A DNA stretch of 64,000 nucleotides, taken from positions 62,001 to 126,000 of the forward strand of contig JAPLEH010000004.1 in the NCBI GenBank assembly GCA_026391455.1, in the 5' to 3' direction. Below the pieces are notes generated by a model that was given only the letters and a program-made list of their open reading frames with translations, did no database searches and was not told the DNA's origin. The position numbers and the translations under genes are program-made. How positions within the stretch are numbered: the stretch's first letter is position 1; the number at the start of each line of letters is the position of its first letter. Shown here in pieces: positions 36,509-44,344 of the stretch. Source of the stretch: Bacteroidota bacterium. Its GTDB lineage: Bacteria; Bacteroidota; Bacteroidia; Chitinophagales; Chitinophagaceae.

Positions 36509-37360
36509 ATGAAAAGAAAAGGAGACTTAATTGAACTGGACAACGCTTATTTATCGAATTGGGATTCGCTGAATCAGCCGGTTCATCCACTAAAGAAGAC
36601 TATTTTAAAAGATTGGAAAGACCTTCTTGCAGCCGATTTAAAAGAAGAGGCCTATCATAAGTTTCTGTCAGAACACGCTGGTTTCTTCTTTAAACAAGAC
36701 TATCCCGATAACATCGTAATTTCAAAAATGAAGTTTGGTGCTGATTTTGTGTCGGACTTTGTGATTTGCTATGATAAAGGAAGTGATGGATTCGAATATG
36801 AGCTTATCGAGCTTGAAACACCGGCAAGCGCATTGTTTACCAAATATGATAAAATTGCAGCCCGTCTGAACAGTGCGATCCAACAAATCCAAAGCTGGAG
36901 AGCCTGGCTCCTCAAGCATTCCGGATCTATAAAAAATATCTTCCCTTCGAACAGGTATGATATCGACGGTTATCTTAACTTAAAATACACAATCATTATC
37001 GGCAAACGGGAGGCGATGAGTGATTATCAAATTAAAAGCCGAAATCTTTTAAGTGTTAATCTCGGAATCTCCATTCGCTCTTTTGATTATCTTAGTAACC
37101 TGCTGCAAAAAGGATATTTCAGAAACGAGTTCGAATTTATAAATGACATGGACAATGAAGCAGCACCATACGCCAGAGATTTCGCCAATCCGTTTTACAA
37201 GGCATATAGCGACCAGCAATGGCGGCAAATGATCAAAACGAAGGGTTTCAGTGGGGCCAATATGATTGCAAGCAATGTTAAACAGCTCATGGAATTTCGG
37301 GAGTATAATACTATCAGGTTAAACCAATTTCGGGACTATCAAAAGAAGCTACTCAAATAA
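36509..37360 (+). CDS. Shedu-like (DUF4263) anti-phage nuclease
   Basis: A 283-residue protein with the DUF4263/SduA layout. HKFLSEHAGFFF is followed by FGADFVSDFVI and YELIELETPASALFT, which gives the D...ExE/ELxxP core of a PD-(D/E)XK nuclease. Next come LNSAIQQIQSWRAWL (the conserved Q-W helix) and a beta stretch YTIIIGKREAMSD. Shedu proteins protect against phages by nuclease action; this is a single-gene system with variable N-termini. It is the first cargo gene after attL and runs 2 bp ahead of a small HTH gene. The family call is by motif, not by alignment. Confidence 0.72.
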   Translation: MKRKGDLIELDNAYLSNWDSLNQPVHPLKKTILKDWKDLLAADLKEEAYHKFLSEHAGFFFKQDYPDNIVISKMKFGADFVSDFVICYDKGSDGFEYELIELETPASALFTKYDKIAARLNSAIQQIQSWRAWLLKHSGSIKNIFPSNRYDIDGYLNLKYTIIIGKREAMSDYQIKSRNLLSVNLGISIRSFDYLSNLLQKGYFRNEFEFINDMDNEAAPYARDFANPFYKAYSDQQWRQMIKTKGFSGANMIASNVKQLMEFREYNTIRLNQFRDYQKKLLK

Positions 37361-37362
37361 AT

Positions 37363-37632
37363 ATGGAAGTCATTTGTTTGGAAGATAACGCCTTTTTTAA
37401 TCTGATTGATCGTGTGGTTGACCACATTAAAAACACGACGGCGAGTAAGCAAGATAAATGGCTGTCAACCGATCAGGCCATGGAACGGCTTCGTATCAAA
37501 AGCAAAACCACCCTACAAAAACTTCGCGACGAGGGACACGTCCGGTTTTCTCAGCCTGAAAAGAAATGGATCGTGTATGATGCTGAATCAATTGATGAGT
37601 ATTTGGAAAAGCATTCAAAGGATACTTTTTGA
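37363..37632 (+). CDS. Small helix-turn-helix protein (excisionase-like)
   Basis: An 89-residue protein with a MerR/excisionase-type HTH (WLSTDQAMERLRIKSKTTLQKLRDEGHVRFSQPEKKWIVYDAESIDEYL in pieces, residues about 28-80). The 2-bp spacing to the Shedu-like gene makes a bicistron. It could be an excisionase for one of the integrases or a regulator of the nuclease. In Bacteroidota mobile elements such HTH proteins often accompany integrases. Confidence 0.75.
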   Translation: MEVICLEDNAFFNLIDRVVDHIKNTTASKQDKWLSTDQAMERLRIKSKTTLQKLRDEGHVRFSQPEKKWIVYDAESIDEYLEKHSKDTF

Positions 37633-37742
37633 AATCGCATTGGTAGTTTAGAAAAATCGCAATCTAAGTACTCACAGTACTTAAAACCTATACTTTTTAA
37701 ACCGTTGCGAGCCCATGTGAAGATTATGCCATTTATAAGACA

Positions 37743-38690
37743 CTATAACCTGGTTATAAATTCCTGAATCTTATTCAAGATATTTTCAAAAGAAGGCTGT
37801 CCTTTGTAGTAAAGTGCCGAAGTTTGCTTATATCTTTCTGCAAATTCATTTCGAATGTTTATATCAGATAATAGCAGGGCTTGATTTTCAGAAATGGGAA
37901 CTTCTGCATCCTTGCCTTTTATACGTAATTTCTTGTGCTCTTCATATTCTTTTGTGCCAATAAATTCCAGCACTCTTTGATTATCAAGCAGGCATGAAAC
38001 GTCATAGTATTGACGCATAAAATTCGCATTCTTTTCACCGCTTTCCTGCTCGACACGGAATTTGCGAATGATAGTCTGCAGTTTTTCAATAAGAGAATAA
38101 CCGGGGTGATAGCAACTTATATCAATTCCTCTGTTATCAATCACCTCAACTTTCGAGGTGATTGCTTTATCATACGCCCAGGAACTAATTGTCAAATTTT
38201 CAAATGGGGTTACCGTGTCAAAGCCGGCTTCCAACAAAATACCTTCCTTCACCCCTGCTAATGGAGAGGTAAAACTTTCGTAGTTCAATCTTATGCCACC
38301 ACTGCGATAATATCTTTTATCATCAAACTCGTGGTCCCGCACTACTGAAATGATCCCGGGAATTTTTATTTCTGCTGCTAACTGATCATAATAAAGTTTT
38401 CTTTTTTCGACGTGCTTCGCAGATTGACTTGATTCATTTAGCTCAAGTTTTTTATCAGGCCGGATATAGATATCAATGTCCTCAGAAAAGCGATTAATTA
38501 TCCGATATCCTTTTGAAAGAGAGGTCCCACCTTTCAAATTAAAGTCATACCCCTGTTTTTTTAGGCCATACAATACATGCATGAGCCAATAGTCCTTTTC
38601 GACCAGATAAGCAGAAATCCCCGTTTCTTCTTCAATAATTCGAAGAAGATCGGGGAAGTCTTTACGCTCATGCAAATATATTTCGGCCAT
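37743..38690 (-). CDS. AbiEii/AbiGii-family nucleotidyltransferase toxin
   Basis: A 315-residue protein with the type IV toxin signature LKGGTSLSKGYRIINRFSEDIDIYI (GGTS...FSEDIDI, the G-S and D-x-D nucleotidyltransferase motifs, about residues 55-80). It also has TISSWAYDKAITSKVEVIDNRG and a helical C-terminus. AbiEii transfers nucleotides to tRNA and halts growth, giving phage resistance. It starts exactly at the stop codon of the upstream antitoxin gene (TAATG), so the pair is translationally coupled. Confidence 0.9.
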   Translation of the reverse strand: MAEIYLHERKDFPDLLRIIEEETGISAYLVEKDYWLMHVLYGLKKQGYDFNLKGGTSLSKGYRIINRFSEDIDIYIRPDKKLELNESSQSAKHVEKRKLYYDQLAAEIKIPGIISVVRDHEFDDKRYYRSGGIRLNYESFTSPLAGVKEGILLEAGFDTVTPFENLTISSWAYDKAITSKVEVIDNRGIDISCYHPGYSLIEKLQTIIRKFRVEQESGEKNANFMRQYYDVSCLLDNQRVLEFIGTKEYEEHKKLRIKGKDAEVPISENQALLLSDINIRNEFAERYKQTSALYYKGQPSFENILNKIQEFITRL

Positions 38691-39277
38691 TATGCGTGAT
38701 TTACTTGTGCTAATACCGGAGAAAGCAACTTTTTAGCTCTTTCACTGCCATACTCTAAAAGGCTTTTTCTCACTTTTTGAGTATCGAGCTGTTTTACCTT
38801 TTCAGTTACACGTTTTAATACCGCAGTTTTTTCCTCTGCAAGATTATCGAGATTATTCACCAGATCAATTAACAAAAATTCCTGCGTCAGCTTCTTAGGG
38901 AAGTGCGGCTTTACTTTAAATGAGAAAGTACGGTTGCCTAATTTGAAATCTCCATGTCGTTTGTGATTATATACAACCCATTTGTTGTAGAGTTGCGTCG
39001 TGCCCACTCCCAAACTGTTATAAAGGTTTGGCGTTGTTAAAAGGAACCTGTCATCTTTAAGAAATGTACGAACCAAAGAGGTTTCATCGGCAGGGGCTAG
39101 TCCAAAATCAGTCCGCTTTGGATAATAGTATACTCCTGGGGACACCTTCTTAAGAGTGCCTTCATTCAAAAGCTCTTTTAAATGCCGATCAACCGCTTTG
39201 GTCCAATGAACCAAATCGCCTCTACGATAGACATTCCCTCGCTTCAGGTGGCTTTTTAATGTTTCTAACTTGTTCAT
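38690..39277 (-). CDS. AbiEi-like (DUF6088-type) antitoxin
   Basis: A 195-residue protein with an N-terminal winged helix (NKLETLKSHLKRGNVYRRGDLVHW; HLKELLNEGTLKKVSPGVYYYPK). A C-terminal domain follows (TTPNLYNSLGVGTTQLYNKWVVYN) as in AbiEi antitoxins, which repress their own promoter and counter the AbiEii toxin. The ATG at 39277 is chosen because it begins the winged helix; a longer frame adds 23 odd residues. It overlaps the toxin start by one base. Confidence 0.85.
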   Translation of the reverse strand: MNKLETLKSHLKRGNVYRRGDLVHWTKAVDRHLKELLNEGTLKKVSPGVYYYPKRTDFGLAPADETSLVRTFLKDDRFLLTTPNLYNSLGVGTTQLYNKWVVYNHKRHGDFKLGNRTFSFKVKPHFPKKLTQEFLLIDLVNNLDNLAEEKTAVLKRVTEKVKQLDTQKVRKSLLEYGSERAKKLLSPVLAQVNHA

Positions 39278-39436
39278 AAAATCCCTCTGTTCTAATGTAT
39301 CACAAATGTAGTTATTTGCAAGTAAATTTATTGAAAATTCATGCAAAAACTGAACCCCTAAACGTCTATCGCATACTCGCCAAACTGTATAAACTGCTGA
39401 AAAACAACAAACTAATAGATAGGGGTGTTTCTTACG

Positions 39437-40669
39437 CTAAAAGCCTTCTTTGAAATTATTTGTTAGAACACGCGATTTTTGACTTGTAGGCCAGCAAAGT
39501 TTCTCTATGTAGTCGGCATACTTCTGCATCATACCAATCCGCTGAGGCAAAAACTGCGCACGGTCATAAGCCCTATCTACACTACTTTTTGGAGCGTGGG
39601 CTAATTGACGGTCGGCAACCTCATGCGAATAGCCTAGTCTTTCTTTCAGTACTCCCAATGCAAGGGAACGGAAACCGTGACCGGTCATTCTTCGTTCGTA
39701 TCCCATTCGCCGTAGAGCCATTAAAATCGTACCCTTACTCATTGGCTTTCGGGGGTAGGGTAAACTTGGAAAGATAAACTCCCGGCCACTGGAATTCAAT
39801 TTTTGCTCCTCAAGAATTTTAATTGCTTGGATCGATAAAGGAATCACATGATCCCGTTTCATTTTCATTCTTTCCGCAGGTATGACCCATTGGGTTTTAT
39901 CAAAATCTATCTCCTGCCATTTCGCTTCAACCAATTCCCGGGTACGGACAAAGGTTAATAACATCAATCTGATTGCCAGGAATGTTTGCCGAGAAAATTT
40001 ATGTTGCGAATTGTAAAGCCGTTCGAGGAATGCCGGTAATTCATCCACTTCGATGGATGCAAAATGACCCTTACGGTATTTTTTAAGAGCAGCATCAAGA
40101 CCATATGTAGGGTCATTTGACACCTGGTCCGTGGCAATACCATACTGGAATATTTTAGAACAGTACTGCTTTACCCTCCTGGTCATTTCCGGAGCTGTGA
40201 CCTCAATTTTCCGCAAACAATTTAGCATCGAAACCGGTTTTATGGATGTTACCGGAGAGTGCTGCAGATCAGGAAAAATATATTTCTCCAACCGATACAT
40301 GATTGTTTTAGCATGACGGGGACTCCAGTTGGCAAAGTTCTTCTCATGCCATTCTTTTGCCAAATCTTCGAAACTCAATTCTGCGATAAGATTTTCCGTT
40401 TTGACTCCATTGTTTTTTTCAGGTGCCGGGTCAATCCCCTTTTTAATACCCAGCCTGAGTTCAGAACGAATAAGACGGGCCTGTGATAGGGATACTGAGG
40501 GATATATCCCAATTGTGTAACTCTTGTCATTTCCTTTGATTCTATACTTCAACCGCCAGAATTTTGTTCCTGACGGCCTTACATCAAGATAAAGGCCTTC
40601 TGAATCGTATATCTTATAAGCCTTGGCCTTTTGCTTTGCCGAGCGGCACTTCAAGTCATTCAAAGGCAT
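39437..40669 (-). CDS. P4-type tyrosine integrase (DUF4102)
   Basis: A 410-residue integrase. The N-terminal DUF4102 arm-binding domain is clear (LYLDVRPSGTKFWRLKYRIKGNDKSYTIGIYPSVSL). A core-binding domain follows (FEDLAKEWHEKNFANWSPRHAKTIMYRLEKYIFP). The catalytic domain has Arg in FVRTRELVEAKW, HGFR, LAHAPKSS and Tyr in DRAYDRAQF. P4-type integrases use tRNA genes. Here it lies 3 kb inside the left end rather than next to it, and tandem GTTACCC repeats upstream (40707-40977) look like its own arm sites. It may mark an older or nested element. Confidence 0.93.
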   Translation of the reverse strand: MPLNDLKCRSAKQKAKAYKIYDSEGLYLDVRPSGTKFWRLKYRIKGNDKSYTIGIYPSVSLSQARLIRSELRLGIKKGIDPAPEKNNGVKTENLIAELSFEDLAKEWHEKNFANWSPRHAKTIMYRLEKYIFPDLQHSPVTSIKPVSMLNCLRKIEVTAPEMTRRVKQYCSKIFQYGIATDQVSNDPTYGLDAALKKYRKGHFASIEVDELPAFLERLYNSQHKFSRQTFLAIRLMLLTFVRTRELVEAKWQEIDFDKTQWVIPAERMKMKRDHVIPLSIQAIKILEEQKLNSSGREFIFPSLPYPRKPMSKGTILMALRRMGYERRMTGHGFRSLALGVLKERLGYSHEVADRQLAHAPKSSVDRAYDRAQFLPQRIGMMQKYADYIEKLCWPTSQKSRVLTNNFKEGF

Positions 40670-41263
40670 GTCTTTTTTCTCCCTTTCTTAAGTTACGTAA
40701 ACTAAAGTTGGGTAACGCTTTCATAATCGGTCTGCCGTTACCCAAATGTTACCCAACTTTGCCGTAAATGGCCGTTAAATTGGGTATATGTTCCTAGAAG
40801 AAAAATAGCCGAAAACAGATCAAAGCATTTGAATTTGCTTGATAAATTAAGAACTGATAATATCGGGTAATTTGGTGCTTGGCTCCCTGGGCAGGACATC
40901 ATTTATTCTCCTAGTGACTTGATAATTCTTCATTTCGATTTCTTTTTAAGGACGTCGTTACCCCAACGTTACCCCAATTTTGTTATCTGTTGCAAATTTT
41001 TTAGCACAATTGACCTCGATTATCAAGCCTTATCCTACTTGCAAAAACTTCATGAAAAATTTTGCAGTTTTCGGGTAATCATCCTGCACTTGAGTTCAAA
41101 AACCTGACCCAATTTTTATCACATACATTGCAAATCATGTGAAGTAGCATTTTACAAAGGCAGATATTATTCGCTCTTATTGTAACAATCCGTTGCAGCA
41201 TATTCCTGTTGCTCAATGTTCATTAACTGCGTTTTTCGGATTGAAGATTTGAGAAAGGTTGCT
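40670..41263. other. Non-coding region upstream of the P4-type integrase
   Basis: No supported gene lies between the integrase start and the structured element at 41264. The left part carries the GTTACCC repeats (40707-40977). The right part (40980-41260) is A/T-rich with no clear signal. The att site and promoter of the left integrase may lie here but no core duplication was found. Confidence 0.6.
40707..40977. repeat. GTTACCC tandem repeats upstream of the left integrase
   Basis: Two tandem pairs are seen: GTTACCCAAAT-GTTACCCAA at 40737-40756 and GTTACCCCAAC-GTTACCCCAA at 40957-40977. An inverted copy, GTTGGGTAAC, is at 40707-40716. The units are 11 bp apart in both pairs. Their position next to the integrase start suggests arm-type binding sites and autoregulation. 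Confidence 0.65.
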
Positions 41264-41390
41264 GGTGAGTGTGCCACAATCGCTCCCTTGTTTCCAACAA
41301 TTATTTTCGCCGCCCCGTTTCACTGGTGGCTCCCCGCCCAACCAAAATAATTGCCGGATGGTCGCTTGGCTTGTGGCGTTTTCACTCCCC
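41264..41390 (+). promoter_or_regulatory. Nested-stem element, copy 1, upstream of DUF2958
   Basis: Three nested stems: GGTGAGTG (41264-41271) / CACTCCCC (41383-41390), 7 of 8 paired; GCCACAA (41273-41279) / TTGTGGC (41371-41377); CAATTATTTT (41298-41307) / AAAATAATTG (41344-41353). The loop holds CGCCGCCCCGTTTCACTGG. The element ends 33 bp before the DUF2958 start. A second copy upstream of ardC keeps the loops but changes the stems with compensation. A single-stranded-DNA promoter or structured leader RNA is inferred. Confidence 0.75.
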
Positions 41391-41423
41391 GCACTTCTCA
41401 ACCTCAACCGAAAGGAACACATC

Positions 41424-41819
41424 ATGAAACTTTTTACTAAACAACAGGAACAAAAACTGCTGGAAAACGGTTCGCCTGAACAATCAGGGCTGGATCATAT
41501 TCCGGTGGTTAAACTTTTCCTGCCCGGATCGGGATGCACTTGGTTACTGACTGAGCTTGACCCGGAATGTCCTGATATCGCATTTGGTTTATGCGATCTC
41601 GGGATGGGTTTTCCTGAACTTGGCAATGTCAGCCTTTCAGAAATCACCTCCGTGAAGAACAAGTTCGGTCTAAGCGTTGAACGTGATTTGTATTTCGAGG
41701 CAAAATATCCGATCAGCGTTTATGCTCGTGCTGCACGGGTGTATAGCAGCATCGTTGAAAGCCCTTCGGTGCTGATCACCTATGTGCCGAAGAAACGAGA
41801 CACACATCGCTTGGATTAA
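41424..41819 (+). CDS. DUF2958 protein
   Basis: A 131-residue protein that closely fits DUF2958: MKLFTKQQEQKLLENG, VVKLFLPGSGCTWLLTELDPECPDIAFGLCDLGMGFPELG (in pieces) and LSVERDLYFEAKYPISVYARAARV. The family is typical of proteobacterial plasmids and conjugative elements, near ardC and radC, with no known reaction. The start follows AAAGGA (41411-41416). A long frame from 41259 runs through the hairpin element and is not the start. A 14-bp hairpin terminator follows. Confidence 0.9.
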   Translation: MKLFTKQQEQKLLENGSPEQSGLDHIPVVKLFLPGSGCTWLLTELDPECPDIAFGLCDLGMGFPELGNVSLSEITSVKNKFGLSVERDLYFEAKYPISVYARAARVYSSIVESPSVLITYVPKKRDTHRLD

Positions 41820-41825
41820 ATCCTA

Positions 41826-41855
41826 AGAGTGCTGTTTCAGTTGAAACAGCACTCT
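41826..41855 (+). terminator. Hairpin terminator after DUF2958
   Basis: AGAGTGCTGTTTCA (41826-41839) / TGAAACAGCACTCT (41842-41855) is a perfect 14-bp inverted repeat with a 2-base spacer, followed by TTCCC. The stem is strong; the U-run is short. Confidence 0.65.
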
Positions 41856-42035
41856 TTCCCTCCAAAAGATAGTTCAATTAAACATAGATTAGACAAAAAG
41901 GTTAGGAATGATGATATAAAATCGTTTGTCGGTTGAAAATAAAAATACCATGTTTTAGGTATTTTATTTTCTGATATATACAGCAAATTGCGATGTAGTT
42001 TATTCCTACATTTTAGTACACATTCAAAACTAGTT

Positions 42036-42233
42036 ATGACCCCAAGTACAAAAATTCTACTAAAGATTTTAATCGGTAGTGCTGCTTTAGCTGCAGTTTT
42101 CGGTGTTATAGTTTGGCTCACTAATGATCATGATTTTTCAGGAGTAATAGCTGGTATCGCTGCAGCAATTGCAGGGGTTACTTTTATTGCTTTTTTGATT
42201 GCTTTGATTGTTAGTGCAGGAAAGGGAAAGTGA
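42036..42233 (+). CDS. Small two-helix membrane protein
   Basis: A 65-residue protein: STKILLKILIGSAALAAVFGVIVWL, a short polar turn (TNDHDFSG), then VIAGIAAAIAGVTFIAFLIALIVSAGKGK. Two membrane helices are clear. The ATG at 42036 is preferred to an upstream TTG. No family is recognised. A holin-like or small regulatory membrane protein is possible. Confidence 0.6.
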   Translation: MTPSTKILLKILIGSAALAAVFGVIVWLTNDHDFSGVIAGIAAAIAGVTFIAFLIALIVSAGKGK

Positions 42234-42385
42234 TTTTGATTGAAACTGTTCACTTTCAACACTACCGTATGATTTACCGTACTATGTAAATTCTATTCTG
42301 GACTTTCAGTTTAATAGAAGTTATTTATTATTTACGTAACGTGAATTATCGCCGTTCACCGGCATGATTCACCTACAACCCCCAC

Positions 42386-42434
42386 TCACCGCAAAGGCCC
42401 GCCGGTTTATCCGGTCCTTTGTCACACACGGTGA
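42386..42434 (+). promoter_or_regulatory. Bulged stem-loop upstream of the HTH gene
   Basis: TCACCG-CAAAGG (42386-42397) pairs with CCTTTG (42416-42421) and, after a 7-base bulge, CGGTGA (42429-42434). The apical part holds CCGG...CCGG. It ends 30 bp before the 42465 start, the same setting as the two nested-stem elements, though the sequence is not similar. Confidence 0.5.
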
Positions 42435-42464
42435 TCAGAACAATAATAACTAACCGGAGGTTAA

Positions 42465-42662
42465 ATGAACACACATGACTCATCCCTTGAACCCCTGCTG
42501 GACCGCAAAACGGCTGCTAAATACCTCAGCATCTCTCCTGGCACACTTGCCGTATGGGATTGCACCAAACGCTATGATCTGAGCCCGCTCAAAGTGGGTC
42601 GCTCGGTACGCTATCGCAAATCTGACCTTGATCGTTTTCTCAAACGACAATTCACCCGATAG
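42465..42662 (+). CDS. Excisionase-family HTH protein
   Basis: A 65-residue HTH protein: LLDRKTAAKYLSISPGTLAVWDCTKRYDLSPLKVGRSVRYRKSDLDRFLKRQ in pieces, the HTH_17/Xis pattern. A strong Shine-Dalgarno (CCGGAGG, 42454-42460) precedes it, unlike most host genes. It heads the primase-radC-ardC group and may act as excisionase or regulator of the transfer genes. Confidence 0.8.
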   Translation: MNTHDSSLEPLLDRKTAAKYLSISPGTLAVWDCTKRYDLSPLKVGRSVRYRKSDLDRFLKRQFTR

Positions 42663-42723
42663 CTGAATACCGTTTAAGACACACCCCGACACTTCACAAA
42701 TAAAATCACGATAGGAGTCTTCG

Positions 42724-43644
42724 ATGAACATCGAACAGGCTAAGGCCATTCCCTTGTCCATAATTCTGGAAAAAATGGGGGTCAACCCTCATACCACCAC
42801 ACCCAAACGCATCCGGTATTTATCGCCTTACCGCCCGGAGAAGACCCCGAGCTTCTTTGTCTATGCGGGTGACAATCGCTGGTATGATTACGGTGATGCG
42901 CGTGGCGGCGATGTCATTGACCTGGTGCAATGTTACCTTGAAAGCCAACAAGTAGGAGCAACAGTATCCGACGCGCTGCGCTGGCTTAAAAACATGATCG
43001 CCTATCAGCCGATCACACCAGTGTCCGTACCCGATGCCTATCCAGCCTGCGCAGGAAAAGACCAAACACTTGTATTTAAAAATGCCGAACCGCTCAAGCA
43101 TACCGGCCTGATCCGTTATGGCGAGAGCAGGGGTATCCCACCTTCAATCCTTAAACAGTATTTGGAGCAAGTCAGTTTCCTGAACCGTAATTCCGGCAAG
43201 ACACTGATTGCGCTCGGGATGCGCAACGAAAGCAAGGGTTATGATGTGCGCAACCCCAACTTCAAAGGCTGTATCCGCACCAAGGATATCAGCTTTATCC
43301 GGGGCACTATACCCAAGCCACCCGGTATTCATGTTTTCGAAGGCTTTATGGATTTTCTGAGCGTGATCACCCAGCGCAACGGCAAACCATTCGATGATGA
43401 TGCGCTGATCCTGCATTCCCTCAATTGCATGCAAAAGGGCACGGCGTATTTGCGTCACTATGGTTATGAGCAATGTTTCACCTGGTTCGATAATGACGAG
43501 CCGGGGCGCAAGGCTATCGCCGTCTGGGATGAATTCTGCAGCAATGAACCCGGCCTCAAACATATCCCGCAAAACCTGCATTACGCCCCGTATAAAGACG
43601 TCAATGCCGCGCATATGGCCAAACTTGAACTGAAAGGCTGGTAA
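42724..43644 (+). CDS. Mobile-element primase-like protein (degenerate CHC2 + TOPRIM)
   Basis: A 306-residue protein. The N-terminal part (IRYLSPYRPEKTPSFFVYAGDNRWYDYGDARGGDVIDLV) has the CHC2 primase shape but the zinc ligands are replaced. A TOPRIM domain follows, with FEGFMDFLSVI (the glutamate) and CFTWFDNDEPGRKAIAVWDE (the DxD). Such proteins in Bacteroidota elements prime replication or complementary-strand synthesis after transfer. It sits 2 bp before radC. Confidence 0.85.
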   Translation: MNIEQAKAIPLSIILEKMGVNPHTTTPKRIRYLSPYRPEKTPSFFVYAGDNRWYDYGDARGGDVIDLVQCYLESQQVGATVSDALRWLKNMIAYQPITPVSVPDAYPACAGKDQTLVFKNAEPLKHTGLIRYGESRGIPPSILKQYLEQVSFLNRNSGKTLIALGMRNESKGYDVRNPNFKGCIRTKDISFIRGTIPKPPGIHVFEGFMDFLSVITQRNGKPFDDDALILHSLNCMQKGTAYLRHYGYEQCFTWFDNDEPGRKAIAVWDEFCSNEPGLKHIPQNLHYAPYKDVNAAHMAKLELKGW

Positions 43645-43646
43645 CA

Positions 43647-44108
43647 ATGACGGCACTTAAATCACTATTCAATGTCGCGGAAATCGAACTGACCTATAAA
43701 AGCAAGGTCAAGCCCGCCGACAGGCCGAAAGTCAATTCCGTAGCCAGTGCGTATGATCTGCTGATGTCGGTCTGGGATATGAACAAGATCGAGCTCGTCG
43801 AACAATTTTATATTCTGCTGCTGGATCGGGGATCGACCTGTCTCGGTGTGTCAGAAATCTCCCGGGGTGGCGTATCGGCCTGTTTTGTCGATACCAAGAT
43901 CCTCTTTGGCACGGCCATCAAAGCAAAAGCCTCGGGGATCATCCTCGCGCATAACCACCCCAGCGGGAACCTCAAGCCCAGCCGTTTGGATGAAGCCCTG
44001 ACGCTTAAAATCATCGAAGGCGGCAAGCTGCTGGATATCGATGTGCAGGATCATTTGATCGTGACCCCGCAGAGTTATTACTCCTTCGCAGAGTATGGAT
44101 TGATGTGA
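43647..44108 (+). CDS. RadC-family JAB-domain protein
   Basis: A 153-residue RadC-like protein with the JAMM motif HNHPSGNLKPSRLD (H-x-H...S..D) and ISRGGVSACFVDTKILFGTAIKAKASGIILAHNH in pieces. The N-terminal HhH region of chromosomal RadC is absent, as is usual for the element-borne short form. Its exact role is unknown; it recurs in plasmids and genomic islands next to ardC. It starts 2 bp after the primase stop. Confidence 0.93.
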   Translation: MTALKSLFNVAEIELTYKSKVKPADRPKVNSVASAYDLLMSVWDMNKIELVEQFYILLLDRGSTCLGVSEISRGGVSACFVDTKILFGTAIKAKASGIILAHNHPSGNLKPSRLDEALTLKIIEGGKLLDIDVQDHLIVTPQSYYSFAEYGLM

Positions 44109-44186
44109 GGTCCAACCCCTGGCGGCGGGGCAGATGTGGACAGGTTTTCAAAGATCATGTGTCCGTTCAGGGGATATGTGAATCTT

Positions 44187-44320
44187 CCTGTCAGTGTTTG
44201 CCCCGGTCGCTCCCTTGCTTCCAACAAGAATTTTCGCCGCCCCGTTTCACTGGGGGCTCCCCGCCCATCCAAAATTCTTGCCGGACGGTCGCAATCCCGT
44301 GGCCGTTTCACCCTGACAGG
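44187..44320 (+). promoter_or_regulatory. Nested-stem element, copy 2, upstream of ardC
   Basis: Stems: CCTGTCAG (44187-44194) / CTGACAGG (44313-44320), all 8 paired; GCCCCGG (44200-44206) / CCGTGGC (44297-44303), 6 of 7 paired; CAAGAATTTT (44225-44234) / AAAATTCTTG (44271-44280). The loop CGCCGCCCCGTTTCACTGG matches copy 1. Downstream GAAAGGA and the ATG also align with copy 1. Two of two inner-stem changes and two of three middle-stem changes are compensated. Confidence 0.78.
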
Positions 44321-44344
44321 TTCACCTACCCGAAAGGACATCCC

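Noticed and set aside
41259-41423. 55-codon N-terminal extension of the DUF2958 gene
   Set aside because: It translates the structured element and does not match the family; the ATG at 41424 has a ribosome site and matches.
44105-44344. 80-codon N-terminal extension of ardC
   Set aside because: The frame is open but runs through the nested-stem element; the family start and a GAAAGGA site are at 44345.
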